A stretch of 64,000 bases of DNA, taken from positions 191,132 through 255,131 of the forward strand of contig NZ_JBNXUN010000008.1 in NCBI RefSeq assembly GCF_050563525.1. Direction: 5' to 3'. Source of the DNA: Falsiroseomonas sp050563525 (lineage in GTDB: Bacteria; Pseudomonadota; Alphaproteobacteria; Acetobacterales; Acetobacteraceae). Of this stretch, positions 10,053-19,540 are shown one piece after another. Numbering within the stretch: the first letter of the stretch is position 1; every line of letters starts with the position of its first letter. The position numbers were made by a program, and so were the translations under genes. The notes beneath the pieces were generated by a model, which did not search any database, had not been told where the DNA came from, and was given only the letters and a program-made list of their open reading frames with translations.

Positions 10053-11314
10053 CAGCGATCCTCCGAGAGGTGGATGGAGGAGCCGGCGCCGCCGCCATCG
10101 CCGGAGCGGATGGCGTGGCCGAGGGTGGTGACGCCGTGGGTCAGCGCCTGGCCGCGTCGCATGCGGCGGGCCCAGGCGGGGGCGCCGGAGGACGGCAGCG
10201 GATCCGCGGGCGGCGAGGCGCCGCCACTGACGGCCGCGCTGCCTGCTGCGTGGCTGACACGAAGGCTGCCTGCCGCGCTGCGCAGCGGGCTGAGCGCGGC
10301 GGAGCCCCCGGCCATCGCCACGCCGGACGCACCGCCGCCGCGATAGGCGGTGCTGGTGGCGCCGAGCGCATAGGCGGAGCCCCGCGCGCCGGCGCCGATG
10401 GCTGAGCCCGCCGCGCCGACTGCGGCCGCACCCGCGCGCACCGCTGCTGCGCCGGCGACCATGGCGCCGCCTGCCGCCAAGCCGGTGCCGACCGCCGCGC
10501 CAGCGCCGAGCTGCGGCCCGCCGGAGATCAGCCCGTTGGCGATGCCCGGCCCGAAGATCCCGAGCGCCAGAAGCGCCAGCGCGGCGAGGACGATGGACAT
10601 CGCCTCGTCGATGGTCGGCTGGTTGGCGCCGAACCCCACGGTGAACTGCGCGAAGAGGGTCGAGCCAATGCCGACGATCACCGCCAGCACCAGCACCTTC
10701 ACGCCGGAGGAGACGACGTTGCCGAGCACGCGCTCGGCGAGGAATGCGGTCTTGCCGAAGAGCCCGAAAGGCACCAGCACGAAGCCCGCCAGCGTCGTCA
10801 GCTTGAACTCGATCAATGTGACGAAGAGCTGGATCGCCAGGATGAAGAAGGACAGCAGGACCACCGCCCAGGCGAACATCAGGATCGCGATCTGGACGAA
10901 GTTCGTGAAGAACGAGATGTAGCCCATCAGCCCGGAGACGGCCTGGAGCAGCGGCCGCCCGGCATCAAGGCCGACCTGCGCGACGCGTCCCGGCTGGAGC
11001 AGCTGCTGTGCCGTGATGGTCGATCCCGAGGCGACCAGGCCGAGGCCGGCGAAGCTGTCGAAGATGACCTGCGCGAGGAAGTTCCAGTTGCCGATGATCC
11101 AGGCGAAGACACCCACGAAGAGGGTCTTCCTTATCAGGCGCGCGATGATGTCGTCGTCCGCACCCCAGGCCCAGAAGAGCGTGGCGAGGGTGATGTCGAT
11201 GACGATGAGCGTCGCGGCGAGGAAGGCCACCTCGCCGCCGAGCAGTCCGAAGCCGCTGTCGATGTAGCGGGTGAAGACGTCGAGGAAGCGGTCGATGACG
11301 CCGGTGCCGTTCAT
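10052..11314 (-). CDS. trbL: TrbL/VirB6 polytopic membrane protein
   Basis: A 420-residue VirB6-like inner-membrane channel component. Five to seven hydrophobic helices lie in the first 270 residues (for example VAFLAATLIVIDITLATLFW and IAILMFAWAVVLLSFFILAI). They are followed by a long low-complexity Ala/Gly/Ser tail typical of TrbL C-termini. The ATG at 11314 is chosen because the family N-terminus (MNGTGVIDRFLDVFTRYIDS) begins there, although the same frame stays open upstream inside trbJ and trbE. It is separated from trbJ by 44 bases, the largest gap in the operon. Confidence 0.9.
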   Translation of the reverse strand: MNGTGVIDRFLDVFTRYIDSGFGLLGGEVAFLAATLIVIDITLATLFWAWGADDDIIARLIRKTLFVGVFAWIIGNWNFLAQVIFDSFAGLGLVASGSTITAQQLLQPGRVAQVGLDAGRPLLQAVSGLMGYISFFTNFVQIAILMFAWAVVLLSFFILAIQLFVTLIEFKLTTLAGFVLVPFGLFGKTAFLAERVLGNVVSSGVKVLVLAVIVGIGSTLFAQFTVGFGANQPTIDEAMSIVLAALALLALGIFGPGIANGLISGGPQLGAGAAVGTGLAAGGAMVAGAAAVRAGAAAVGAAGSAIGAGARGSAYALGATSTAYRGGGASGVAMAGGSAALSPLRSAAGSLRVSHAAGSAAVSGGASPPADPLPSSGAPAWARRMRRGQALTHGVTTLGHAIRSGDGGGAGSSIHLSEDR

Positions 11315-11358
11315 GGCACGTCCCGAGATGTGCGGAGATGCGGCGCCACGACCACGGC

Positions 11359-12108
11359 TCAGCGGCCATGGAACATCTGCGCCGAGCCCGGCTGGTAGCC
11401 GGCGCCCGGGGCGAGGAAGCGCTCCAGCTGCTCGCGCGCCTGCTCCTCGCCGCTGGCCACGCGCGCGGCCTCGAGCGCCTGGGCGCGGCCCTGCGCGGCA
11501 AGGAGCGCGGTGAGGTCGGCGATCTGCTGCGACTGCAGGGCGAGGAGCTGGTTGCCCGCCTGCGCCGCCTGAAGCGCGCCGGTCGCGCCCTGGCTCTGGC
11601 CGATCAGCGCCTCGATCTCGGCGCGGGTGCCGGTCAGGTTGCCGACCACGGTCGCCTGGGTCATCAGCGCGTCCTGGAAGCCGGCGACGGAGGTCTGCCA
11701 GCGCTCGCGGGCATTGGCGAACATCTGTTGGCTGGAGCCGAGCGAGGCCGCGCTGCCATAGCCCTGCGTGAAGGCGCGCTCGATGTCCGTGACCTCGTAG
11801 GCGAGGCGCTGGGCGCGGGCGATCAGCTGCTGCGTGCGCGCGAAGGACTGCTGCAGCCGCATGAGCGAGGAGTAGGGCAGGCTCGCGAGGTTGCGGGCCT
11901 GGTTGATGAGCATCTGCGCCTCGTTCTGAAGCGAGGCGATCTGGTTGTTGATCTGGTCGAGCGCGCGGGCGGCGGAGAGGATGTTTTGGGCGTAGTTCCA
12001 CGGATCGAAGACCGTCCACTGCGCTTGCGCGGGCGTGACCGTGACGGGGAACGGCAGGGCGAGGAGGGCGGCGGCGAGCAGCGCGGCGCGGAGCGGGCGG
12101 CGGATCAT
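11359..12108 (-). CDS. trbJ: TrbJ/VirB5 conjugal transfer protein
   Basis: A 249-residue secreted VirB5-like protein, a minor pilus component. A cleavable signal peptide is clear (LLAAALLALPFPVTVTPAQA followed by QW). The mature protein is mostly helical and Gln/Ala-rich with the TrbJ signature TVFDPWNYAQNILSAARALD near its start and coiled-coil-like stretches (IASLQNEAQMLINQARNLAS). It overlaps trbE by four bases (ATGA). TrbK, the entry-exclusion lipoprotein often found after trbJ, is absent. Confidence 0.9.
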   Translation of the reverse strand: MIRRPLRAALLAAALLALPFPVTVTPAQAQWTVFDPWNYAQNILSAARALDQINNQIASLQNEAQMLINQARNLASLPYSSLMRLQQSFARTQQLIARAQRLAYEVTDIERAFTQGYGSAASLGSSQQMFANARERWQTSVAGFQDALMTQATVVGNLTGTRAEIEALIGQSQGATGALQAAQAGNQLLALQSQQIADLTALLAAQGRAQALEAARVASGEEQAREQLERFLAPGAGYQPGSAQMFHGR

Positions 12109-14543
12109 GGCGCGGTGGCCTCCGGAGGGTCGGGCAGGAGCTCGGCGGCCCAGTCGAGGCCGCGGCGCAGCAGCCAGGCGCGCGCGAAGCCGGCGCGGCC
12201 ATGGGTGGCGAGGGTCTCGGCGAGGGCGGCCTGGTCGGTCTTGGAGGAGGCCGCGCAGAAGGCGAGCGCGACCTCCGACAGCCCCAGCTCGAAGAGCCGG
12301 TTGCCGCGACGGGACTGGCAGTAGTAGTCGCGCTTTGGCGTCGCCCGGGCGAGGATCTCCGTCTGCCGGTCATTCAGCCCGAAGCGCGCGTACATCGCCG
12401 TGATCTGCGGCTCGAGCGCGCGCTCGCTCGGCAGGAAGATTCGCGTCGGGCAGCTCTCGATGATCGCCGGCGCGATGGCCGAGCCATCGACGTCCGCGAG
12501 CGACTGCGTCGCGAAGATCACCGAGGCGTTCTTCTTGCGCAGCGTCTTGAGCCATTCGCGCAACTGCGCGCCGAAGGTGGCGTCGTCCAGTGCCAGCCAG
12601 CCCTCGTCGACAATGATCAGCGTCGGGCGGCCGTCGAGGCGCCGGCCGATGGCGTGGAAGAGATAGGCGAGCACCGCGGGGGCGGCGGCGGTGCCGATCA
12701 GTCCCTCGGTCTCGAAGGCCTGGACCTCGGCCTCACCCAGCCGCTCCGCCTCGGCGTCGAGCAGCCGGCCCCAGGGGCCGGCGAGGGTGTAGGGCTCGAG
12801 CGCGCGCTTGAGCGCCTGGGATTGCAGCAGCACGGCGAGGCCGGTCAGCGTCCGCTCGTTGGTGGGCGCGGAGGCAAGGCTGGTCAGCGCGGACCACAGG
12901 TGATCCTTCACGGTCGGGTCGATCGCGACGCTCTCGCGCGCGAGCATGCCAGCGATCCATTCCGCCGCCCAGGCGCGTTCCTCCGGTGCGTCGATCCGCA
13001 CCAGCGGCTGCATCGCGACCGGCTCGGCCATGTCGCCGGCCAGCGCGCCGCCGAGATCGTGCCAGTCCCCGCCCATGGCAATCGCGGCGGCACGGATCGA
13101 CCCGCCGAAGTCGAAGGCGAAGACCTGGGCGCCCGCATAGCGGCGGAACTGCAGCGCCATCAGCGCCAGCAGCACCGACTTGCCCGCGCCGGTCGGGCCG
13201 ATCACCAGCGTGTGCCCGACATCGCCCACATGCAGCGAGAAGCGGAACGGCGTCGCGCCCTCCGTCCGCGCATGGAAGAGCGGCGGGCCGCCGAGATGCC
13301 CGTTCCGCTCCGGCCCGGCCCAGACGGCCGAGATCGGCACGATGTGGGCGAGGTTGAGCGTCGAGATCGGCGGCTGCCGGACATTGGCGTAGAGATGGCC
13401 GGGCAGGCTGCCGAGCCAGGCCTCGACGGCGTTCACCCCTTCGCGGATGACCGCGAAGTCGCGGGACTGGATGACCTTCTCGACCAGGCGGAGCTTGTCG
13501 TCGGCGGCGCGGGCGTCCTCGTCCCAGACCGTGACGGTCGCAGTGACATAGGCCCAGCCGGCGATGTCCTGGCCGAGCTCCTGCAGCGCCTCGTCGGCGT
13601 CGGCCGCCTTGTTGGCGGCGTCACTGTCGAGCAGGACGCTCTGCTCGTTGGTCATCACCTCCTTGAGGATCGCGGCGATCGACTTGCGCTTGGCGAACCA
13701 CTGGCGGCGGATGCGCGTCAGCAGCTTCTGCGCGTCCGTCCGATCGAGGCAGATGGCGCGGGTGCACCAGCGATACTCGAAGGCGAGCGCGTTCAGCTCG
13801 TCGAGAATCCCGGGGAAGGTGGCGCTCGGGAATCCGATGATGGTGAGCACGCGCAGATGCGCCTCGCCGAGCCGCGGCGCGAGGCCGCCCACCAGCGGCT
13901 GGTCGGCCAGCAGCGCGTCGAGATGCATCGGCGTCTCGGGCACGCGCACAAGGTGGCGGCGGGTAGAGACCGTCGAGTGCAGGAAGGTCAGCGTCTCGGC
14001 ATCGTCGAGCCAGCGCGCCTCCGGCACGAAGGCCTCGATCTGGTCGAGCACGCGGTCGGTGCGGTCGATGAAGTTTCTGAGCGCGTCGCGGCCACTCGTC
14101 ACATCCGCGCCCTCGGTGCCCTCATAGAGAAAACCCTCGGCACGGGCGGCGTCGTCGGCCGGCGGTAGCCAGGCGAAGGTGAGGACGTAGCTGCTCTCGA
14201 AATGCGCGCCGGCCTCCTCGAACTGGGCGCGGCGTTCGGCGTCGACCAGGGCCGAGACGGGATCGGGGAAGGTGCTGGCGGGGTAGCCGCGGGCCGGCAC
14301 ACGCTGCGCCTCCGCGAAGACCGTCCAGCCGGAGCCGAGGCGGCGCAGTGCGCCGTTCAGCCGCGCGGCGGTTGCGGCAAGCTCGGCCGGCGTGGCGCTG
14401 TCCAGGTCCGGGCCGCGGAAGCGGGCGCTGCGCTGGAAGGAGCCGTCCTTGTTCACCACCACGCCCGGCGCGACCAGTGCGGCCCAGGGAAGGAAGTCCG
14501 CGAGCGTCTGGGGCTTCCGGCGGTATTCGGCGAGGTTCAGCAT
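12105..14543 (-). CDS. trbE: TrbE/VirB4 ATPase
   Basis: An 812-residue VirB4-family ATPase that powers assembly of the mating pore. The N-terminal CagE/TrbE domain (MLNLAEYRRKPQTLADFLPW) is followed by the P-loop VIGPTGAGKSVLLALMALQF around residue 455 and Walker B LIIVDEGWLAL. A RecA-like C-terminal part contains FATQSLADVDGS. The length is normal for TrbE and no disruption is seen. It starts 7 bases after the trbD stop. Confidence 0.95.
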   Translation of the reverse strand: MLNLAEYRRKPQTLADFLPWAALVAPGVVVNKDGSFQRSARFRGPDLDSATPAELAATAARLNGALRRLGSGWTVFAEAQRVPARGYPASTFPDPVSALVDAERRAQFEEAGAHFESSYVLTFAWLPPADDAARAEGFLYEGTEGADVTSGRDALRNFIDRTDRVLDQIEAFVPEARWLDDAETLTFLHSTVSTRRHLVRVPETPMHLDALLADQPLVGGLAPRLGEAHLRVLTIIGFPSATFPGILDELNALAFEYRWCTRAICLDRTDAQKLLTRIRRQWFAKRKSIAAILKEVMTNEQSVLLDSDAANKAADADEALQELGQDIAGWAYVTATVTVWDEDARAADDKLRLVEKVIQSRDFAVIREGVNAVEAWLGSLPGHLYANVRQPPISTLNLAHIVPISAVWAGPERNGHLGGPPLFHARTEGATPFRFSLHVGDVGHTLVIGPTGAGKSVLLALMALQFRRYAGAQVFAFDFGGSIRAAAIAMGGDWHDLGGALAGDMAEPVAMQPLVRIDAPEERAWAAEWIAGMLARESVAIDPTVKDHLWSALTSLASAPTNERTLTGLAVLLQSQALKRALEPYTLAGPWGRLLDAEAERLGEAEVQAFETEGLIGTAAAPAVLAYLFHAIGRRLDGRPTLIIVDEGWLALDDATFGAQLREWLKTLRKKNASVIFATQSLADVDGSAIAPAIIESCPTRIFLPSERALEPQITAMYARFGLNDRQTEILARATPKRDYYCQSRRGNRLFELGLSEVALAFCAASSKTDQAALAETLATHGRAGFARAWLLRRGLDWAAELLPDPPEATAP

Positions 14544-14550
14544 CGCCGCC

Positions 14551-14823
14551 TCACGCGCGCAGCCAAGCGGGGTAGCGCAGGTGCCGGCGCACGACCTCGA
14601 CGAACTGCGCGTCGCGCCGCGCGGCCCATACGGCTGCGAGGTGGCCGACCAGCCAGATCAGCACGCCCGCGACCCAGAGCCGCAGCCCGAGCCCGATCGC
14701 CGCGGCGAGCGTGCCGTTGGCGATGGCGACCGCGCGTGGCGCGCCGGCGAGCAGGATCGGCTCTATCAGCGCGCGGTGCACCGGCGCCGAGAAGCCCGGA
14801 ACCGGATCGGGCAGCGCGGCCAT
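14551..14823 (-). CDS. trbD: TrbD/VirB3 membrane protein
   Basis: A 90-residue VirB3-like inner-membrane protein. The family start FSAPVHRALIEPILLAGAPR is followed by two adjacent hydrophobic segments (ANGTLAAAIGLGLRLWVAGV and LIWLVGHLAAVWAARRD) and the conserved end VEVVRRHLRYPAWLRA. The ATG overlaps the trbC stop by four bases, which also settles the start. Confidence 0.9.
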   Translation of the reverse strand: MAALPDPVPGFSAPVHRALIEPILLAGAPRAVAIANGTLAAAIGLGLRLWVAGVLIWLVGHLAAVWAARRDAQFVEVVRRHLRYPAWLRA

Positions 14824-15143
14824 CAGATCAGCGCCCCGCCACCGAACTGGAAGAAGGACAGGAAGAAGCTCGACGCCGCGAAGGCGATCGAGATCCCGAA
14901 GACGATCTGTACAAGCCGCCGGAACCCGCCCGAGGTGTCCCCGAAGGCCAGCGTCAGGCCGGTAACGATGATGATGATCACGGCGATGATCTTGGCAACC
15001 GGCCCCTCGATCGATTCCAGCACCTGCTGCAGCGGCTGCTCCCAAGGCATGTTGGAGCCGGCGGCGTGTGCGGGCGCCGTGAGCGCGAGGCACAGCGCGA
15101 AGGCAGCCGCGCCGGCGAGGCGCGTGCGCAGCGTGGACGTCAT
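14823..15143 (-). CDS. trbC: TrbC/VirB2 pilin
   Basis: A 106-residue pilin subunit of the conjugative pilus. It has a long signal sequence (LAGAAAFALCLALTAPAHAA) and a mature region with two hydrophobic helices (VAKIIAVIIIIVTGLTLAFG and LVQIVFGISIAFAASSFFLS), the normal VirB2/TrbC layout. TrbC pilins can be cyclised after processing; that cannot be judged here. It overlaps trbB and trbD by four bases each. Confidence 0.9.
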   Translation of the reverse strand: MTSTLRTRLAGAAAFALCLALTAPAHAAGSNMPWEQPLQQVLESIEGPVAKIIAVIIIIVTGLTLAFGDTSGGFRRLVQIVFGISIAFAASSFFLSFFQFGGGALI

Positions 15144-16108
15144 GGGGAGTCTCCTGCTGGGGTGAGGTCGTAGTCGCCGGTCGCGGTCAGGCCATGGACC
15201 TGGGCGAGCTCGGCAAGACGGCGGTCGGCACCGCGGCCGGCGAGTACGGCGATGACGTCGATCGTCTCGGCGATCAGCGCGCGCGGGACGGTGACGACGG
15301 CTTCCTGGATCAGCTGCTCGAGCCGGCGCAGCGCGCCGAGGGCGGAGCCTGCGTGGATGGTGCCGATGCCGCCGGGATGGCCGGTGCCCCAGGCCTTGAG
15401 CAGGTCGAGTGCCTCCGCGCCGCGCACCTCGCCGATGGGGATGCGGTCGGGGCGCAGGCGGAGCGCACGCCGGACGAGTTCGGAGAGCGAGGCGACGCCA
15501 TCCTTGGTGCGGAGTGCGACCAGGTTCGGGGCGTGGCATTGAAGTTCACGCGTGTCCTCGATCAGCACGACGCGGCCGCCCTCGCGCGCGACCTCCGCGA
15601 GCAGGGCGTTGGTCAACGTGGTCTTGCCCGTGGAGGTGCCGCCGGCGACGAGGATGTTTCGACGGTCCGCGACGGCGGTGCGCAGCGCGGCGGCCTGCCC
15701 GTCCGTCATGATGCCGGCGGCGACGTAGTCCTCGAGCGTGAAGACGGCGACGGCGGGCTTGCGGATCGCGAAGGCCGGGGCCGCGACGACCGGCGGCAAC
15801 AGGCCCTCGAATCGCTCACCCGTGTCGGGCAGCTCCGCCGAGACGCAGGGGCGGTCCGCATGCACCTCGGCGCCGACATGGTGCGCGACGAGGCGGATGA
15901 TGCGCTCGCCGTCGGCGAATGCAAGGCGCTGGCCGGTGTCGGCGAGGCCCTCCGCGAGGCGATCGATCCACAGCCGGCCGTCGGGGTTCAGCATCACCTC
16001 GACGACGGCCGGGTCCTCGAGCCACGTCGCAATGCCCGGGCCGAAGGCCGTGCGCAGCATCCGCGCGCCCCGGGCGGTCGTCTCGGCCTTGAGCGGGTGC
16101 AGCGACAT
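15140..16108 (-). CDS. trbB: TrbB/VirB11 ATPase
   Basis: A 322-residue hexameric secretion ATPase. The N-terminal domain (EDPAVVEVMLNPDGRLWIDR) is followed by Walker A VAGGTSTGKTTLTNALLAEV, the Asp box LIEDTRELQC, Walker B-like RIPIGEVRGAEALDLLKAWG and the His box GGIGTIHAGSALGALRRLEQ. It is the first gene of the operon seen here. In related elements a CopG-like regulator and traG lie immediately upstream; neither is recognisable. Confidence 0.94.
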   Translation of the reverse strand: MSLHPLKAETTARGARMLRTAFGPGIATWLEDPAVVEVMLNPDGRLWIDRLAEGLADTGQRLAFADGERIIRLVAHHVGAEVHADRPCVSAELPDTGERFEGLLPPVVAAPAFAIRKPAVAVFTLEDYVAAGIMTDGQAAALRTAVADRRNILVAGGTSTGKTTLTNALLAEVAREGGRVVLIEDTRELQCHAPNLVALRTKDGVASLSELVRRALRLRPDRIPIGEVRGAEALDLLKAWGTGHPGGIGTIHAGSALGALRRLEQLIQEAVVTVPRALIAETIDVIAVLAGRGADRRLAELAQVHGLTATGDYDLTPAGDSP

Positions 16109-16820
16109 GCGGTCCCCGTGGTGATGCCGCGGCGGAGGCGCCGAAGCGGGCGGGGACGATTAGAGAGCGGCAGGTAGGGGCGGGTTCAACAAGCACGACG
16201 GTCGCGTAGTGGCGTGGCGCATGACGGCAGGCGAGTGGCGACCTCAACCCGATCCAACAGCGCGTCCGGGAAGTTCGAATTCGAGCTACGGGTTTTGCGG
16301 GCGGGCGCCGGCGCACGGTGAGCATCATGGACATTCCGACGATGGCGGTGGCGATCCTGCAATGAACCGATTGACGTCACGAGCGAGGCGGCCGTTGCAG
16401 TCAGCCCACAGGTGTTGCAGAACCACGGCGAGACGGCGTGGGCCTCCGGCCGCCCCGTGCGTCAGGCCGGGGCGCGTCTCCAAGCGACAAGCCGCAAGCG
16501 TCAAGGCGCAACCGCCGCAAAGGGAGAAGCGCCAAGCGGAGACAGCCTCGCTCGACCTGTGCTTGCGTGGCATCTGGCTGCGTTGGACCCAGATGGTTCT
16601 CGACCTCGGGACGCGTTAGCGCCGGTCATCCGTCGTGCGGAAGAGGACCGCGAGGACTGGGCCCATCACGGGGGCCGTCGTCACGGGGCGAAGTTTTCGG
16701 AACCCGCACATATCCCCACGTTCCGGCGCCAGCGCCGTTCGAAAGCAGAAGCGGCATCCGCATGGCTTCGTATCGCGGTGCGTCCTTTACCTGCCGGTGC
16801 GAAGCCTGCAAACAGGCGGC
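16109..16820. other. Intergenic region upstream of trbB and mrpA
   Basis: This 712-base divergent region must hold the promoters of the trb operon (minus) and of the first mrp operon (plus). A small AT-containing palindrome with tcgaattcga lies near 16276-16287. Open frames here have no recognisable family. One minus-strand stretch (16573 to 16325) ends in a protein-like segment, VVLQHLWADCNGRLARDVNR, and could be a gene remnant. The right end of the integrated element may lie here. Confidence 0.4.
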
Positions 16821-19097
16821 ATGCTCGCGCTGCCCGCCATTCCGCTCCTTGCCCTGGCCTGCGTCCCGCTGGTTGGCTGGGGGCTGCGCCGTGCCCCCGT
16901 CATGGCGCCCTGGCTCGCCGCGCTCCCGGCGGCGCTGTTCCTGCTGGTCCTCACGACCCCCGACGGGGCCATGTTCAGCCTGCCTTGGATCCCGACGCTC
17001 GGCGTAGAGCTCGCTTTCCGCCTCGACGGCCTGTCGCGCCTTTTCGCGCTGCTGATCGCCGGCATCGGTGCCGGCGTGTTCCTCTACGCTGCCGCCTATC
17101 TTGAAGGGCACCCGCTGCTGCACCGCTTCCTCGCGGTGCTCACGCTGTTCATGGCGGCGATGCTGGGCGCGGTTCTGGCCGACGACCTGCTGCTGCTGTT
17201 CGCCTTCTGGGAACTCACCAGCCTCGCCTCCTTCATGCTGATCGGCTTCGACGCCCATCGCGCCGAGGCGCGCCGTGCCGCGCAGCAGGGGCTGATGGTG
17301 ACGGTGGCCGGCGGCCTCGCCATGCTCGCAGGGCTCCTGCTGCTGGGGGATGCCGCCGGCACCTTCCGCATTTCCGCCATCCTGGCGCAGGGCAGCACCC
17401 TCGCCGCACATCCGGCGGCGCCCTGGATCGTGGTGCTGATCGCAATCGGTTGCTTCGCCAAGAGCGCGCAGTGGCCGCTGCATTTCTGGCTGCCCAACGC
17501 CATGGTCGCACCCTCGCCGGTCTCGGCCGATCTGCATTCGGCCACCATGGTGAAGCTCGGGGTCTATCTGCTGGCGCGGCTGAATCCCGCCTTCGAGGCG
17601 CTGGCGCTGTGGCAGGGGCTGCTCATCGGCGTCGGCACCGCCACCATGCTGGCGGGCGCGGTGCTGGCGCTGCGCGAGCGCGACCTCAAGCGCAAGCTCG
17701 CCTGGTCCACTGTGGTGGCGCTCGGCACGCTGGTCGCGTTAATCGGCATCGAGGACCCGCTCGCCGCGACCGCCGCGGTCGTCTTCCTGCTGGTCCATGC
17801 GCTTTACAAGGCGAGTCTTTTCCTGATCGCCGGCATCGTGGACAAGAAGGCCGGCACGCGGGACGCGATGCAGCTGCGCGGCCTGGGCCGCCGCATGCCC
17901 ATCACCGCGGCCGCGGCGCTGCTGGCGGGGCTCTCCATGGCGGGTGCGCCGGGCTTCATCGGCGCCTTCGCAAAGGACCTGCTGTTCACCGTGCAGCTCG
18001 GCGTGCCGAGGCTGCTGCCGGCGGTCGCGCTGCTGGTGAACGCGGCGATGGTGGTGGTGGCGGGCGTGGTGGCGGCCCGGCCATTCATGGGCAAGCCGAT
18101 GGAAACCGGGGGCGTCGCGAAGGACCCGGCGGTTGCGCTGCTTGTGGCGCCGATCGTTCTGGCAACGCTCGGGCTCGTGTTCGGCATGGCGCCGCACCTC
18201 ATCTCAGCCGCCATCATCGAGCCTGCGGCCGGCGCCATCCTCGGCCGGCCGACGGGCATCGCACTCGGCGAGAAACAGGGCGGCACGGTGGTGATGACCA
18301 TGTCCTTCGCCGCGCTCGGCCTCGGCCTGCTGATGTTCCTGGGCTGGCGGCGCCTGCAGCCCACGCTGGCTGGCCAGACCTGGCTCGACACCTACGGTCC
18401 GGACGCCGGCTATGGCCGCGCGATGCGCGCCGTCTCGGCCGTCGCCGTGGCGCTCACGCGCCGGGTGCAGGGCGGCAGCCTGCGCGGCTACCTGGCGGCG
18501 AACCTCGCATTGGTCTTCGCCGGCGCGGCGCTGGTTCTGGTGGCTCGCGGGGGGCTCGCGCTGCCGCTGCCCGGTCCGTGGGCCGGGCCGGCACAACTCG
18601 CGCTCGCGGCCGTCATCCTCGCCGGCGCGCTGGCCGCCTGCCGGCTGCGTGCGCTGTTCGGCCAGGTGATGGCGGCAGCACTCGTCGGTTTCGGCGTCGG
18701 CATCCTGTTCCTGACGCTGGGCGCGGCCGACCTCGCCTTCACCCAGTTCACCGTCGAGATCCTGGCCATCGTGCTGCTGGTCGCGATTCTGGCGCGGCTG
18801 CCCTTCCACGCGCCGGACGCGCGGCGCGCGCCGGAGCGCCGGCGCGACGCGCTGCTCGCCGCCGGCGTGGGCGCGGCCGGCACCGCCATCCTGCTCGCAG
18901 TGCTGTCGGTGCCCTTCGACCCCTTCATCACCGAATGGATGGGTAAGGCCGCCGTGCCGGAGGCGAAAGGCCGCAACGTCGTCAATGTCATCATCGTGGA
19001 TTTCCGGGCGCTCGATACGCTGGGCGAGATCGCGGTGCTGCTGATCGCAGCACTTGCCGCCACGGTGCTGCTGCGCCGGACCGGGAAGCCGGGCTGA
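16821..19097 (+). CDS. mrpA: Mrp antiporter subunit A (MnhA-like)
   Basis: A 758-residue, multi-helix membrane protein: the largest subunit of the Mrp Na+(K+)/H+ antiporter. The N-terminal part is NuoL-like (FWELTSLASFMLIGF, FAKSAQWPLHFWLPNAMVAP, and SADLHSATMVKLGVYLLARL, with the conserved Lys and Glu of the proton path). The C-terminal third has the MbhD-like segment (LFLTLGAADLAFTQFTVEIL) and the MbhE-like end (VNVIIVDFRALDTLGEIAVL). MrpB is a separate gene, so this is the shorter non-fused form. The ATG at 16821 fits the family; the in-frame extension upstream is not hydrophobic or conserved. Confidence 0.93.
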   Translation: MLALPAIPLLALACVPLVGWGLRRAPVMAPWLAALPAALFLLVLTTPDGAMFSLPWIPTLGVELAFRLDGLSRLFALLIAGIGAGVFLYAAAYLEGHPLLHRFLAVLTLFMAAMLGAVLADDLLLLFAFWELTSLASFMLIGFDAHRAEARRAAQQGLMVTVAGGLAMLAGLLLLGDAAGTFRISAILAQGSTLAAHPAAPWIVVLIAIGCFAKSAQWPLHFWLPNAMVAPSPVSADLHSATMVKLGVYLLARLNPAFEALALWQGLLIGVGTATMLAGAVLALRERDLKRKLAWSTVVALGTLVALIGIEDPLAATAAVVFLLVHALYKASLFLIAGIVDKKAGTRDAMQLRGLGRRMPITAAAALLAGLSMAGAPGFIGAFAKDLLFTVQLGVPRLLPAVALLVNAAMVVVAGVVAARPFMGKPMETGGVAKDPAVALLVAPIVLATLGLVFGMAPHLISAAIIEPAAGAILGRPTGIALGEKQGGTVVMTMSFAALGLGLLMFLGWRRLQPTLAGQTWLDTYGPDAGYGRAMRAVSAVAVALTRRVQGGSLRGYLAANLALVFAGAALVLVARGGLALPLPGPWAGPAQLALAAVILAGALAACRLRALFGQVMAAALVGFGVGILFLTLGAADLAFTQFTVEILAIVLLVAILARLPFHAPDARRAPERRRDALLAAGVGAAGTAILLAVLSVPFDPFITEWMGKAAVPEAKGRNVVNVIIVDFRALDTLGEIAVLLIAALAATVLLRRTGKPG

Positions 19098-19504
19098 TGC
19101 TGGACAGCCTGATCCTGCGCGCCTCGGCGCGCTACGTGCTGTGGGCCTGCGTCGCGCTGTCGGTCTTCGTGCTGCTGCGCGGCCACAACGAGCCGGGCGG
19201 CGGGTTCATCGGCGGGCTGATCGGCGCGCTCGGCTTCGTCTTCCACGCCCTGGCGCGGGGCCCCCCGGCGACGCGGCGCGTGCTGCGGCTCGACCCGCTG
19301 GCCTGGGGCGGCATCGGGCTGCTGCTGGCCGCCGGCTCCGGCCTGCCGGCGCTGCTGCTGCACGCCGAACCGCTGCTGACGCACCAGTGGATGGAGGGCC
19401 TGCCGATCGGCACCGCGATCCCCTTCGACATCGGCGTCTATCTCGTGGTGCTGGGCTTCGCGCTGGCCTTCGTGCTGCCCTTCCTGGGCGAGGACGCGGC
19501 ATGA
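19097..19504 (+). CDS. mrpB: Mrp antiporter subunit B
   Basis: A 135-residue membrane protein of the MnhB family with four hydrophobic segments. It carries the signature FVLLRGHNEPGGGFIGGLIG near residue 25 and ends with FDIGVYLVVLGFALAFVLPF. Its ATG shares one base with the mrpA stop (TGATG). Confidence 0.92.
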   Translation: MLDSLILRASARYVLWACVALSVFVLLRGHNEPGGGFIGGLIGALGFVFHALARGPPATRRVLRLDPLAWGGIGLLLAAGSGLPALLLHAEPLLTHQWMEGLPIGTAIPFDIGVYLVVLGFALAFVLPFLGEDAA

Positions 19505-19540
19505 AGGCGGCACGGTTCGCACGGGCGGGGCGGCTCTAAG

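Noticed and set aside
11315..12373. N-terminal extension of trbL by about 350 residues
   Set aside because: It overlaps trbJ and trbE and is Arg/Pro-rich without membrane helices; the TrbL family begins at 11314.
14551..15539. Extended minus-strand frames upstream of trbD and trbC
   Set aside because: The extensions lie inside the preceding trb genes; family N-termini and four-base overlaps place the starts at 14823 and 15143.
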